Shown here: positions 1-8,578 of the stretch, in pieces
Layout: each line of letters opens with the position of its first letter
How positions within the stretch are numbered: position 1 is the first letter of the stretch
Assembly (NCBI RefSeq): GCF_001929375.1
Contig: NZ_MSGO01000041.1
Location: forward strand, 37,428 to 101,427
Direction of reading: 5' to 3'
Source of the DNA: Actinomyces oris
GTDB lineage: Bacteria > Actinomycetota > Actinomycetes > Actinomycetales > Actinomycetaceae
Length of the DNA: 64,000 nt
Translations under genes and position numbers: made by a program
Notes under the pieces: generated by a model
Seen by the model: only the letters and a program-made list of their open reading frames with translations
What the model was told of the DNA's origin: nothing
Databases searched by the model: none

Positions 1-1457
1 GAGGTCGCAGCGGCCTTGTTGCCGGCCGGCGCGGGGGCTGCCGAGGTGGCCGACGGCGCGGAGGAGGCGCTGCTCGAGCCGGCGGAGCGCGCGCTGCCGG
101 AGGCTGCCGGCTCTGCCGACTCCGCGGAGTCCGGCTCCGGAGCCGGAGCCGGACTCGGCTCCTGGGGCAGGGCTGCGACGTGGTCGGAGAAGGTGGGGGC
201 CTGGGGCAGCGCGCCTCCCAGGACGCCACGCATCTCGGTGAGGTAGGCGGCGACCGAGTCGCGCTGGCGCTCAAGCTCCTGGAGCTGGCGGGCGGCCACC
301 TGGGCGGTGACGTCGGCGTCGGCGCGGGCGTCGCTGACGATCTGCTCGGCCTCGATCCGGGCCTGCGCCAGAGTCTCCTCGGCCTGGGTGACGGCCTCCT
401 CCTGGCGCTTGCGGGCCTCGGCGTCGGTGCGCGCGCGGACCTCCTCGGCCCGGGACAGCGCCTCCTGCAGGCGCTCCTCGGCCTCCTGGGCCTGGATCTG
501 GGCCTGCTCCTGCATCTCACGGATGCGCTCGCGTGTGGCCTCGTGGGCGTCGGAGTCCTCCTGGGCGGCCTGCTCGTGCGCCGCGGCGATCTCCAGGGTG
601 GCCTGCTGGCGCAGCTCGGTGGCCTCGGAGCGGGCCGCGGCCGCCTCGTCGGTGGCCGAGCGGCGCAGTGTCTCAGACTCGTTGCGCGCCGAGGTGAGGA
701 TCTCCTCGGCCTCGCGTTTGGCCTTGCCGACGGTCAGCTCAGCCTCCTGCTTGGCGGCGGAGAGGATCTCCTCGGCCTTCGCCGTGGAGGTCTTGTGCAG
801 CTCGTCGGCCTCGGCCGCGGCCGCCTCGCGGTTGGCGGTGGCGTCGCGCTCGGAGGTGATGGCGATCTCGGCGGCCTGCTTGCGGGCCTGGGACAGGACC
901 AGTGCGGCCTCACGCTCGGCGGTGGCTCGCATCTCGGTGACGGCCGCCTCGGATTCGGCGGAGATCTGGGCGGCCTTGCGTGAGGCGGAGGAGACCATCT
1001 CCTGGGCGCGGGCCTCGGCGTTGGCCAGAGCGGTCGAGGCCTCCCCCTGGGAGCGGGAGCGCAGCTCGCTGGCCTCTCGGCGGGCGTCGGCCAGCAGGGT
1101 CGCCGCCTCCGAGGCGCTGCGCTCGGAGAGGTTCTTGGCGTTGGTCCGGGTCCGGGTCAGCAGGGCGTCAGCCTCGGCGTTGGCCTTGGACAGGACGGAG
1201 GCGCTCTGCTCCTCGGCGCTGCGCAGCAGCTGCTCGATCCGCGAGCCCAGGCCGGCGTAGGTCGGCTTGTCGGACTCCCGCAGCCGGCGCTGGGTGTCGG
1301 CCAGCTCGCCGGCCAGCGTCATGGCGCGCTGGTCAAGGCTGGCCACCTCGCGACGCGCGTCGGCCAGCTGGCGCGAGAGCTGCTCCAGCTTCCGGTCGAC
1401 CTGAGCGCGGTCGTAACCGCGCATCGTGATGGCAAACTCGCTGTATTCCTCAGCCAC
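1..1457 (-). CDS. DivIVA-domain coiled-coil protein (3' end outside window)
   Basis: The minus-strand frame is open from a GTG at 1457 to the window edge, giving 485 codons without a stop. An AGGAGGAGG ribosome site lies just upstream of the GTG. The N-terminus has a DivIVA-like signature (FAITMRGYDRAQVD, about residues 8-21). It is followed by some 380 residues of Ala/Glu/Arg/Gln-rich heptad sequence, a very long coiled coil, and then a Pro/Ala/Ser/Glu-rich tail reaching the edge. Proteins with this plan (DivIVA/Wag31, FilP and Scy relatives) build cytoskeletal scaffolds at growing poles in Actinobacteria. A polar-growth or septation scaffold is inferred. The C-terminal end and total length cannot be judged. 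Confidence 0.82.
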   Translation of the reverse strand, partial: MAEEYSEFAITMRGYDRAQVDRKLEQLSRQLADARREVASLDQRAMTLAGELADTQRRLRESDKPTYAGLGSRIEQLLRSAEEQSASVLSKANAEADALLTRTRTNAKNLSERSASEAATLLADARREASELRSRSQGEASTALANAEARAQEMVSSASRKAAQISAESEAAVTEMRATAEREAALVLSQARKQAAEIAITSERDATANREAAAAEADELHKTSTAKAEEILSAAKQEAELTVGKAKREAEEILTSARNESETLRRSATDEAAAARSEATELRQQATLEIAAAHEQAAQEDSDAHEATRERIREMQEQAQIQAQEAEERLQEALSRAEEVRARTDAEARKRQEEAVTQAEETLAQARIEAEQIVSDARADADVTAQVAARQLQELERQRDSVAAYLTEMRGVLGGALPQAPTFSDHVAALPQEPSPAPAPEPDSAESAEPAASGSARSAGSSSASSAPSATSAAPAPAGNKAAAT

Positions 1458-1923
1458 GTCGGGTTCCTCCTCCTGGCGAGCTGGGGACGCTCACCACCAG
1501 GGCAAGCCTAACGATTGGGTGTGATCAGGACGGTAACCACAAAAGTGTGACCATGCGCACAGGAGGCTGGTGGTGGTTCGGTTCCCGACCGGGCGGGAGG
1601 AGTGGCGGATGGTTGCGCTGATGGACCGTTCGGACGCGTCTGATTCTTGTGCGTGCGTTTCTCCGCACTTTCCTCCGTTTCCACTTCGAGGCCGGAGCGG
1701 TGCTCGACGGACCGGCGAGGCCCTTTCTGCTGGCGGAATTCCGGGAGATATCGCTTCGCTCAGCGCGTGTCTTGCTGTGATCTTGCGCCGAGGTCGGTGC
1801 GGTCGTGGGGTCCGTCATGCGATTCTGGTTCCTGGGCGGGCGCACGGTGAGCGCTCGCAGCGATACCCGGCTCCGTAGCCGGCCGTCGTCCAACCGTGTC
1901 CGCGAGCATAGGAGACCCGCGTC
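1458..1923. other. Divergent intergenic region, 466 bp
   Basis: This region separates the leftward DivIVA-type gene from the rightward membrane-protein gene and presumably holds both promoters. Possible short reading frames on either strand have no ribosome site and no recognisable protein features. I see no tRNA, strong hairpin or repeat here. Confidence 0.5.
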
Positions 1924-3681
1924 GTGAGTCGACGTATCTTGAGCGTGGTGGTGACCGTCCTCGGACTGGTCCTCGTCGCCCTGGCCGTTTGCTCGGCCAC
2001 CATCTGGAAACCCGGCTCCAAGGTCGAGGCGAAGTTCGCCTCCGGCCCTTCTCAGCCCTACGTCATCACAGCCCCCGGGGTTCTCAGCGGTGCGGAGTCC
2101 GACGTCACCGTGACGGCGAGCTCCTCCGACGGCAAGGACGTCCACCTCTTCGTGGCCAGGGCGGCCGACCTCGACGCCTGGATGAGCCCCGATGCCGACA
2201 AGGCACTGCCCTACACGGTGGTCACCAGCATCGACGCCGACGCCGGAACCCTGTCCTCCAAGGACGAGACCCAGTACTGCCCGCCGGCCAACGCCACTCC
2301 CGCTCCTTCCGCGGCGGCCTCCTCCCAGCCCTCCGCCTCCGCGCAGGCCGGTGGCTCGCAGTGCTCGGCGCGCAAGGCCAACGGTGTGACCGCCTCGGGC
2401 TCCGACATCTGGCTGGGGGAGAAGACCGGCGGCTCGTCAGTCACCTTCAACACCGGGGACGACGCCGATCGCGCCATGCTGCCGCACAAGAACGTCGACG
2501 AGCAGATCGTCGTCATGGCCATGACCGACGGCAAGGCCCCGGCTCCCGGCCTGACCATCAGCTGGAAGCGGCAGGTGGAGACGCCCTGGTACTTCTACGG
2601 GGGACTGGTTCTGGGCAGCCTCTTCGTGCTCGTGGGGGCCTTCCTGTTCTTCATCGACCTCCAGCTGCGCCGGGCCAATGTCGATCGGCGTACCCGTTCG
2701 GCCGAGCGGGCGGCCCGCATCGCCAACGCCGACTCGGTCTCCACCGAGGGCATCCCCCAGGTGGACGATCCCGACCGACGGCTGACCCGCCGAGAGCTGC
2801 GGGACAAGGAGCGCGCGGAGGCATCGGGCGAGCCCTGGACCGACCCGCGCACCGGGCGCGTCTACCTCGACGGCGTCGAGACGTCCTCCGCCCCCCAGGC
2901 ACCTGAGGAGCTCCCCGCCGACGGCTACGACTATGGCCCCGTCGCCGGGCTCAGTGGTGGCACCGGCAGCGGGTTCGGTGACGGAGCCGACGCCGCCTAC
3001 AGTGAGGGCCACGGCGGGCAGGACGACCATGCGGTGGCCGGGGCTACCCGAGGTGCGTCCGTCGTCCCCGGTCTTGACGAGGCAGTCACCCAGCAGTACC
3101 GGGCCGCCCGGGAGCCGGAGGGCCTCCAGGACGGTGAGGCGCTGGCCATCACCACGGATGCTGCCAACACGTCCGACTCGTCGGCTCACTCCAACCCCCC
3201 GACCCTCAGTGAGACCGGCGCCGGCCACATGGCCGTGGGCGCGGACCAGGTGGCCGACCAGCCCGCTGATGCCCCGGACCACTCCCGCTTCGCGCCGCCG
3301 GAGCACCACACCAGCCACGTGGCGGGCGGTGACGATGCGCAGTCCTTCGAGACTGACACCGCCGAGTTCCAGGACGCGACGTCCTCGGCCCCGTCGCAGG
3401 ACCCCGGCCTCAAGGTGCCGACCGGATTCGCCCAGCCGGAGGTGAGCGACGCGTCGCTGAGCTGGAGTGAGCAGGAGGTCGAGCCGGCGCGCGGCCCCGC
3501 CTTCTCCCCGAGCGGCTTCGGGGACTCCTCCGCGACGTCGACCACCGTGTCCTGGCCCTCCTACTCCGACGGTGTCGAGCTGCCTCCCCAGGCCGACCCC
3601 GCCGTCATCCAGGCCGTCGACGCCGAGCCCTTCAGTGAGCCAGACCCCACCGCGGACCCCGACAACCAGGAGCACGCATGA
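1924..3681 (+). CDS. Bitopic membrane protein with disordered cytoplasmic tail, function unknown
   Basis: 585 residues from a GTG. There is an N-terminal hydrophobic segment (about residues 5-27) and an extracytoplasmic domain of about 190 residues containing a Pro/Ala/Ser-rich stretch. A second membrane span lies near 218-243 (WYFYGGLVLG through LFFIDLQL). The rest is a charged cytoplasmic region with RRELRDKERAEASGE-like sequence, then about 300 low-complexity, acidic, Ser/Asp/Pro-rich residues. I do not recognise an enzymatic domain. Its stop codon overlaps the start of the next gene by 4 bp, so it is co-transcribed and probably works with the lipoprotein at the cell surface. The start could lie slightly downstream, but the hydrophobic N-terminus supports this one. 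Confidence 0.75.
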   Translation: MSRRILSVVVTVLGLVLVALAVCSATIWKPGSKVEAKFASGPSQPYVITAPGVLSGAESDVTVTASSSDGKDVHLFVARAADLDAWMSPDADKALPYTVVTSIDADAGTLSSKDETQYCPPANATPAPSAAASSQPSASAQAGGSQCSARKANGVTASGSDIWLGEKTGGSSVTFNTGDDADRAMLPHKNVDEQIVVMAMTDGKAPAPGLTISWKRQVETPWYFYGGLVLGSLFVLVGAFLFFIDLQLRRANVDRRTRSAERAARIANADSVSTEGIPQVDDPDRRLTRRELRDKERAEASGEPWTDPRTGRVYLDGVETSSAPQAPEELPADGYDYGPVAGLSGGTGSGFGDGADAAYSEGHGGQDDHAVAGATRGASVVPGLDEAVTQQYRAAREPEGLQDGEALAITTDAANTSDSSAHSNPPTLSETGAGHMAVGADQVADQPADAPDHSRFAPPEHHTSHVAGGDDAQSFETDTAEFQDATSSAPSQDPGLKVPTGFAQPEVSDASLSWSEQEVEPARGPAFSPSGFGDSSATSTTVSWPSYSDGVELPPQADPAVIQAVDAEPFSEPDPTADPDNQEHA

Positions 3682-4724
3682 TGTCCACCCGTCGAGCCTT
3701 TCTGAGCGCAGGCGGTGCCTCCGCCATCGCCCTGAGCCTGGCCGCCTGCTCGCGCTCTCAACCCAAGACCGCCCAGACCGTGGCCTCCGGTACGCCGATC
3801 GCCGAGCCCGTCCTCAACGACAAGCAGCTAGCCGAGATCCTCCAGCGCGTCCAGACCGGCCTGGTGGCGGCGGACAAGGAGAAGAACGCGGACAAGCTCA
3901 AGGAGATCATGTCCGGTCCGGCGGCGCGGATCCGCGCCGCCGAGTACGCCACCGCCTCCGCCGGCGGGAACGACTCCTACATCCACGCCATGTCCACGAA
4001 GATCCAGGGCGGGGGAGTGGGGCAGACCGTCGGCTTCCCCCGTAACGCCGCGGTCGCCTCGGAGGGCGACAAGAGCGTCTCGATCATCTCCCTGGAGCAG
4101 AGCTCGGCCCGGGACCAGTTCAAGGTGTGGGCCTGGGTGCAGGGATTCGCCGCGCAGGCGAGCATTCCCGTGCTGACCAAGCAGTCGGCCCAGCACGCCA
4201 AGCAGGTGACGGCCGAGACCACGGGGCTGGTCGCCACCCCCAAGGCGGTCCTCGACTCCTATGTCGATGCGCTCAACCACCCCGACGGTGAGAACGGCAA
4301 GGCCTTCCCCGACGACAACCTGCGTCAGAAGGTCCAGTCCGCCCGAAGCACCGATCTCAAGTCCCTGGGTGAGGTCACCGTGACGGCGGTCCCCGGTCAG
4401 GACGGGTTCCAGGGCCTCCAGCTGGAGGAGGGGGACGGCGGGGCGCTGGTCTTCACCACCCTGACCTTCACGGTGGTCTACAAGCGCACCGTCGACGGCT
4501 CCGACCTCACCCTGCAGGGTGACGTCGCCGCCCACATGGGCGGCAACCAGAAGATCGTCGGAACCGTGACCGCCACCTACGACTCCATGGTCGCCTTCTC
4601 CATCCCCAAGGAGGGAAGCAGCGAGAAGGCGACCGTTCTGGGCGCCGAGACGGCGCTGATGAAGGTGGAACGGGACGACTCCAAGACACCGGCGCCCACG
4701 GCGGCGTCAGCCAAACCGTCCTGA
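3678..4724 (+). CDS. Putative Tat-exported lipoprotein
   Basis: 348 residues. The N-terminus STRRAFLSAGGASAIALS carries a twin-arginine-like RRAFL motif, a hydrophobic stretch and a lipobox LAAC with the acceptor Cys near residue 23. A lipid-anchored extracytoplasmic protein, possibly Tat-exported, is therefore predicted. The mature part has a helical start (KQLAEILQRVQTGLVAADKEK) followed by beta-rich sequence; no catalytic motif is evident. The ATG overlaps the upstream stop (ATGA), and a second in-frame ATG follows directly. Coupling to the membrane protein suggests a two-component envelope assembly. The specific function is unknown. Confidence 0.78.
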   Translation: MMSTRRAFLSAGGASAIALSLAACSRSQPKTAQTVASGTPIAEPVLNDKQLAEILQRVQTGLVAADKEKNADKLKEIMSGPAARIRAAEYATASAGGNDSYIHAMSTKIQGGGVGQTVGFPRNAAVASEGDKSVSIISLEQSSARDQFKVWAWVQGFAAQASIPVLTKQSAQHAKQVTAETTGLVATPKAVLDSYVDALNHPDGENGKAFPDDNLRQKVQSARSTDLKSLGEVTVTAVPGQDGFQGLQLEEGDGGALVFTTLTFTVVYKRTVDGSDLTLQGDVAAHMGGNQKIVGTVTATYDSMVAFSIPKEGSSEKATVLGAETALMKVERDDSKTPAPTAASAKPS

Positions 4725-4890
4725 CCTCCTCCGGTCCCCCGGCCCGGCTCCGTGACCACTCGGAGTCGGGCCGCTGACGCGCCCGGGTCCGTGAGCAGTG
4801 CGAGGCCCGCCCACCGCGCCGGCGCCGGGACACCGAAAGACCCAGATCCACGAAGCAACCGGGCTGCGGCCCGAGGAAGGCAGAGCTGCC

Positions 4891-5832
4891 ATGAGCATGT
4901 TCGGTGCCGTCGACCTGTCCAGTTTCGCCCCCGCCAAACCTGCCGGCCCGACCGGCGCGACCCCGAGCCCTGCCGCTCAAGGCCCCGCGGGAGCCTCCGG
5001 CTCCGGACTGCCGGTGCCGCTGGTGGTCGACGTCGATGCCTCCAGCCTGCGCGAGGTCGCCGAGGTCTCGACCCAGGTGCCGGTCGTCGTCGTCCTGCAC
5101 AGCCCGCGCAGCCAGGCCAGCGCTGATCTCGCCGCCGTCCTGGAGCAGCTCGCCGATCAGTACGCCGGCCGCTTCCAGCTGGCGCGCGTGAACGTGGACG
5201 CCGCCCCACAGGTCGCTCAGGCCCTCCAGGCTCAGGCCGTCCCCACCGTCGTGGCCCTCATCGCGGGCCAGCCGGTGCCGATGTTCCAGGGGACGGTGCC
5301 CCAGGAGCAGCTGCGTTCGGTCATCGACCAGCTGCTGGAGGTGGCCGCCGCCAACGGCGTCAACGGCACCATCGCCGTCGACGGTGCAGCCGGCGCCGAT
5401 ACTCAGGCCGAGCCCGAGGAGACCGAGATCGAGCGGGCCGCCCGCGAGGCCATCGAGGCCGGGGACTTCGCCGCCGCAGAGGAGGTCTACACCCACGCCA
5501 TCGCCCAGAACCCCGGTGACGACGATCTCAAGGTCGCCCGCAACCAGGTGCGCCTCATGGCCCGCCTGGACGGCCAGGACCCCCACGAGCTCCTCACAGC
5601 GGCCGACGCCGCTCCCGCGGATCTCGCCGCTGCCCTGGCCGGTGCTGACGCCGCCCTGGCCCTGGGGGATGTCAATGCGGCCCTCGGCCGGGCCCTGGAG
5701 GCCGTGCGCACCCACGCGGGGGAGGAGCGGGAGACGGCCCGGCTGCGACTACTCGAGCTCTTCGAGGTCATCGGCTCCACCTCCCCGGAGGTCGCCCAGG
5801 CCCGCCGCCGCCTGGCCACCATGCTCTACTGA
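4891..5832 (+). CDS. Thioredoxin-fold/TPR co-chaperone, YbbN (CnoX)-like
   Basis: 313 residues from the ATG at 4891, preceded by AGGAAGG. A longer frame from 4798 lacks sensible sequence and a ribosome site. Residues about 40-155 form a thioredoxin fold (VPVVVVLHSPRSQAS, VNVDAAPQVAQALQAQAVP with the cis-Pro loop, GTVPQEQLRSVIDQLL). A helical TPR-like region follows (AREAIEAGDFAAAEEVYTHA), ending in ARRRLATMLY as in the YbbN family. The redox CxxC is replaced by SPRS, so it is a non-redox member. YbbN proteins hold unfolding clients for the DnaK and GroEL machinery; that role is by family. A strong bidirectional terminator closes the unit. Confidence 0.87.
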   Translation: MSMFGAVDLSSFAPAKPAGPTGATPSPAAQGPAGASGSGLPVPLVVDVDASSLREVAEVSTQVPVVVVLHSPRSQASADLAAVLEQLADQYAGRFQLARVNVDAAPQVAQALQAQAVPTVVALIAGQPVPMFQGTVPQEQLRSVIDQLLEVAAANGVNGTIAVDGAAGADTQAEPEETEIERAAREAIEAGDFAAAEEVYTHAIAQNPGDDDLKVARNQVRLMARLDGQDPHELLTAADAAPADLAAALAGADAALALGDVNAALGRALEAVRTHAGEERETARLRLLELFEVIGSTSPEVAQARRRLATMLY

Positions 5833-5887
5833 GCCTCGACGAACAGCTCTGCCGGGCGTCCTCGCTCACTCACCCGGTGTGCATACA

Positions 5888-5922
5888 CGAGCGCCCCTCA
5901 CCGTACTGGTGAGGGGCGCTCG
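5888..5922. terminator. Bidirectional terminator hairpin
   Basis: A perfect 15-bp stem (5888-5902 with 5908-5922) and a 5-nt loop GTACT lie between the convergent ybbN-like and glgP genes. Confidence 0.85.
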
Positions 5923-5937
5923 CTCATGCCGTGACGA

Positions 5938-8304
5938 TCAGGCGATCGGCTCGGGGTCGATCTTCCAGACCTCGCGGGCGTAGTCGCTGATGGTGCGGTC
6001 GGAGGAGAAGCGGCCCGAGCGGGTGATGTTCACCCAGGCCTTGCGCTGCCAGGCGCGGGCGTCGGCGTAGTCGGCCGCCATGGCGTCCTTGGTCTCGCGG
6101 TAGGAGGCGAAGTCGCCCAGGACGTAGTAGACGTCGGCCGGCTCGTAGGAGGCCTCCAGCAGGCTGCGGCGCAGGTCGGCGAACCAGCCCGAGCCGTTGT
6201 CGTCGAGGGTGCCGTCGGTGAAGGCGTCCAGGACGCGCTTGAGACCGGGGACGTTCTCGTAGTGCCACACGGGGTCGTAGCTCTCGCGCAGGGAGGGCAG
6301 CTCGTCCTCGGTGGCGCCGAAGATGTAGGCGTTGTCGTCACCGACTGCCTCCAGGATCTCCACGTTGGCGCCGTCGAGCGTGCCCAGGGTCAGGGCTCCG
6401 TTCATCATGAACTTCATGTTGGAGGTACCCGAGGCCTCCTTACCGGCCATCGAGATCTGCTCGGAGACGTCGGCGGCCGGGATGATGTGCTCGGCCGGGG
6501 AGACGTTGTAGTTGTGGACGAAGACGACCTTGATGGTCTGGGAGACCACGGGGTCGTTGTTGACCAGGTCGGCGATGGCGTTGATGAGCTTGATGACGCC
6601 CTTGGCCCGGATGTACCCGGGAGCCGCCTTCGCCCCGAAGATGAAGACCCGCTTGGGGACCTGCAGGCTCGGGTCCTGCTTCATGCGGAAGTAGAGGTCC
6701 AGGATGTAGATGGCGTTGAGCAGCTGGCGCTTGTACTCGTGGAGGCGCTTGATCTGGACGTCGAAGATCGCCTCCGGGTCGATCTCGATCCCCTCGCGCT
6801 GGGCGATCCAGGCGGCGAAGTCCACCTTGTTGGCGTGCTTGATCTCCGCCAGGCGGTCGTAGACGGACTCGTCCACGGAGTCGGTGTGCTCGGCCAGGAC
6901 GGAGAGGTCCTTGACCCAGGTGTCCGAGCCGGTGACCTCGTCCAGGAGCGCCGACAGGCGCGGGTTGCACTGGCGCAGCCAGCGGCGCGGGGTGACGCCG
7001 TTGGTCTTGTTGTTGAAGCGCTCGGGCCAGATGGCGTGCCACTCGCCCAGGGTCTCGCGCTTGATGATCTCGGTGTGCAGCGCGGCGACGCCGTTGATGG
7101 AGTAGGAGGCGTAGCAGGCGATCCAGGCCATGCGCACCTTGTTCCCGGAGATGGGGGCCATGTAGTCGATGGTGTCCTGCTCCAGGCCGCGCTCGGCCAT
7201 CTCGAGGCGGAAGCGGCGGTCGATCTCGCGAACGATCTCGGTGATGCGTGGGAAGAGGCGGTCGAAGATGGAGATCTCCCAGGTCTCCAGGGCCTCGGCC
7301 AGCACCGTGTGGTTGGTGTAGGCGAAGGTCTTGGTGACCACCTCCCAGGCCTGCTCCCAGCCCAGGCGGTGCTCGTCCAGGAGGATGCGCATGAGCTCGG
7401 GGATGGCGAGCACCGGGTGGGTGTCGTTGAGCTGGATGGCGTTGTAGTCGGCGAAGCCGGTCAGGTCCTCACCGTGGTGGCTGACGTAGTTCTCAACGAT
7501 CTGCTGCAGGGAGGCCGAGCAGAAGAAGTACTGCTGGCGCACCCGCAGGACCTTGCCCTCGTAGGTGGTGTCGTTGGGGTAGAGGACGCGGGAGATGTCC
7601 GAGGTGCGCTCGCGATCGACGATGGCCTCGGTGAAGCGCTGGGAGTTGAAGGTGTCGTAGTCGAACTCCTCGAGCGGCTCGGCCTTCCACAGGCGCAGGG
7701 TCCCCACGTTCTTGGTGCCGTAGCCGGTGATGGGCATGTCGTAGGGGATGGCGCGCACGGTCATGTCCCGGTAGTGCACCAGGCGCTGGGCCTCCTCGTG
7801 GCGGATGACGAAGGGGTAGCCCTCCTCCATCCAGGGGTCGGGGTGCTCGGTCTGGAAGCCGTCCTCGAAGAGCTGCTTGAACAGCCCGTAGCGGTAGAGG
7901 ATGCCGAAGCCGTTGACCGGCAGGTCGAGGGTGGCGCAGGAGTCGAGGAAGCAGGCGGCCAGGCGTCCCAGCCCGCCGTTGCCCAGAGCTGCGTCGGGCT
8001 CCTGCTCCAGGACGTCGGAGAGGTTGACGCCGAAGGAACCGACGACCTCGCGCGCCTCGTCGACCATCCCCAGGTTGGAGAGGTTGTTGAGCAGGGCGCG
8101 GCCCATGAGGAACTCGGCGGAGAAGTAGTGCTCCTGGCGCCCGGCGCTGTACTTCTGCTCGGTGGCGTACCAGTCGTCCGCAATAGTGTCGACGACGGCG
8201 GCGGACAGGCCCTGCCAGACCTCCATGAGGGTGGCTGCGGTCTCGGGGCGACCGGATACGGCGCGCACCTGCGCGGGGGCGCTCGTGACCAGTTTCTGTG
8301 TCAT
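5938..8304 (-). CDS. glgP: Glycogen/alpha-glucan phosphorylase
   Basis: 788 residues from the ATG at 8304, which has a GGGAAGAAG ribosome site; the frame extends upstream to 8400 without a better signal. The protein releases glucose-1-phosphate from alpha-1,4-glucan ends using PLP. Visible family signatures are SAEFLMGRALLNNL near the N-terminus, ALGNGGLGRLAACFLDS, and the PLP-lysine box EASGTSNMKFMMNGALTLG with DGANVEI near residues 640-675. Length matches the GlgP/MalP family (about 800). It is the last gene of the minus-strand glucan cluster but is separated from glgB by a terminator, so it probably has its own promoter; a palindrome lies about 35 bp upstream of the start. Confidence 0.96.
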   Translation of the reverse strand: MTQKLVTSAPAQVRAVSGRPETAATLMEVWQGLSAAVVDTIADDWYATEQKYSAGRQEHYFSAEFLMGRALLNNLSNLGMVDEAREVVGSFGVNLSDVLEQEPDAALGNGGLGRLAACFLDSCATLDLPVNGFGILYRYGLFKQLFEDGFQTEHPDPWMEEGYPFVIRHEEAQRLVHYRDMTVRAIPYDMPITGYGTKNVGTLRLWKAEPLEEFDYDTFNSQRFTEAIVDRERTSDISRVLYPNDTTYEGKVLRVRQQYFFCSASLQQIVENYVSHHGEDLTGFADYNAIQLNDTHPVLAIPELMRILLDEHRLGWEQAWEVVTKTFAYTNHTVLAEALETWEISIFDRLFPRITEIVREIDRRFRLEMAERGLEQDTIDYMAPISGNKVRMAWIACYASYSINGVAALHTEIIKRETLGEWHAIWPERFNNKTNGVTPRRWLRQCNPRLSALLDEVTGSDTWVKDLSVLAEHTDSVDESVYDRLAEIKHANKVDFAAWIAQREGIEIDPEAIFDVQIKRLHEYKRQLLNAIYILDLYFRMKQDPSLQVPKRVFIFGAKAAPGYIRAKGVIKLINAIADLVNNDPVVSQTIKVVFVHNYNVSPAEHIIPAADVSEQISMAGKEASGTSNMKFMMNGALTLGTLDGANVEILEAVGDDNAYIFGATEDELPSLRESYDPVWHYENVPGLKRVLDAFTDGTLDDNGSGWFADLRRSLLEASYEPADVYYVLGDFASYRETKDAMAADYADARAWQRKAWVNITRSGRFSSDRTISDYAREVWKIDPEPIA

Positions 8305-8337
8305 TCTTCTTCCCTTGTCAGGCATCGTGGTCGCCGA

Positions 8338-8354
8338 CTGCAAGAATTTTGCAG
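8338..8354. promoter_or_regulatory. Operator-like palindrome upstream of glgP
   Basis: CTGCAA-GAATT-TTGCAG is an imperfect 17-bp dyad 34 bp upstream of the glgP ATG. The minus strand reads CTTGCAG in one half, the core reported for LacI-family maltose regulators (MalR) of Streptomyces. Operator function is an inference. Confidence 0.45.
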
Positions 8355-8517
8355 CGGACTGAAACATCGTACATCGACGGGGTCGGACCGACCGGAGCAC
8401 ACAGAGTTACAGGGCACCGGAGGCCGCACGCCTGTGCGAGACAGGGCCCAGACTACCGGCTCTTAGGCGTTGGCGGCGGGTCAAGTTCGAAGTTTTGAAG
8501 ACGCGACGAGCAACAGG

Positions 8518-8559
8518 CCGCGGTGGGGTGGGAGGCGTGGGCCCCTCACCCCACCGCGG
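8518..8559 (-). terminator. Terminator downstream of glgB
   Basis: A perfect 13-bp stem (8518-8530 with 8547-8559) and a 16-nt loop lie 20 bp after the glgB stop. There is no strong U-tract. Confidence 0.65.
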
Positions 8560-8578
8560 TGCGTGGTTTCGGCCCGGA

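Noticed and set aside
1525..2145. Minus-strand frame in the 1.5-2.1 kb region
   Set aside because: It overlaps the start of the membrane protein gene, is Arg/Asp/His-rich and has no ribosome site or family resemblance.
6262..8466. 734-codon plus-strand frame opposite glgP
   Set aside because: Antisense to clear glgP coding sequence, with low-complexity Val/Gly/Asp/Leu composition.
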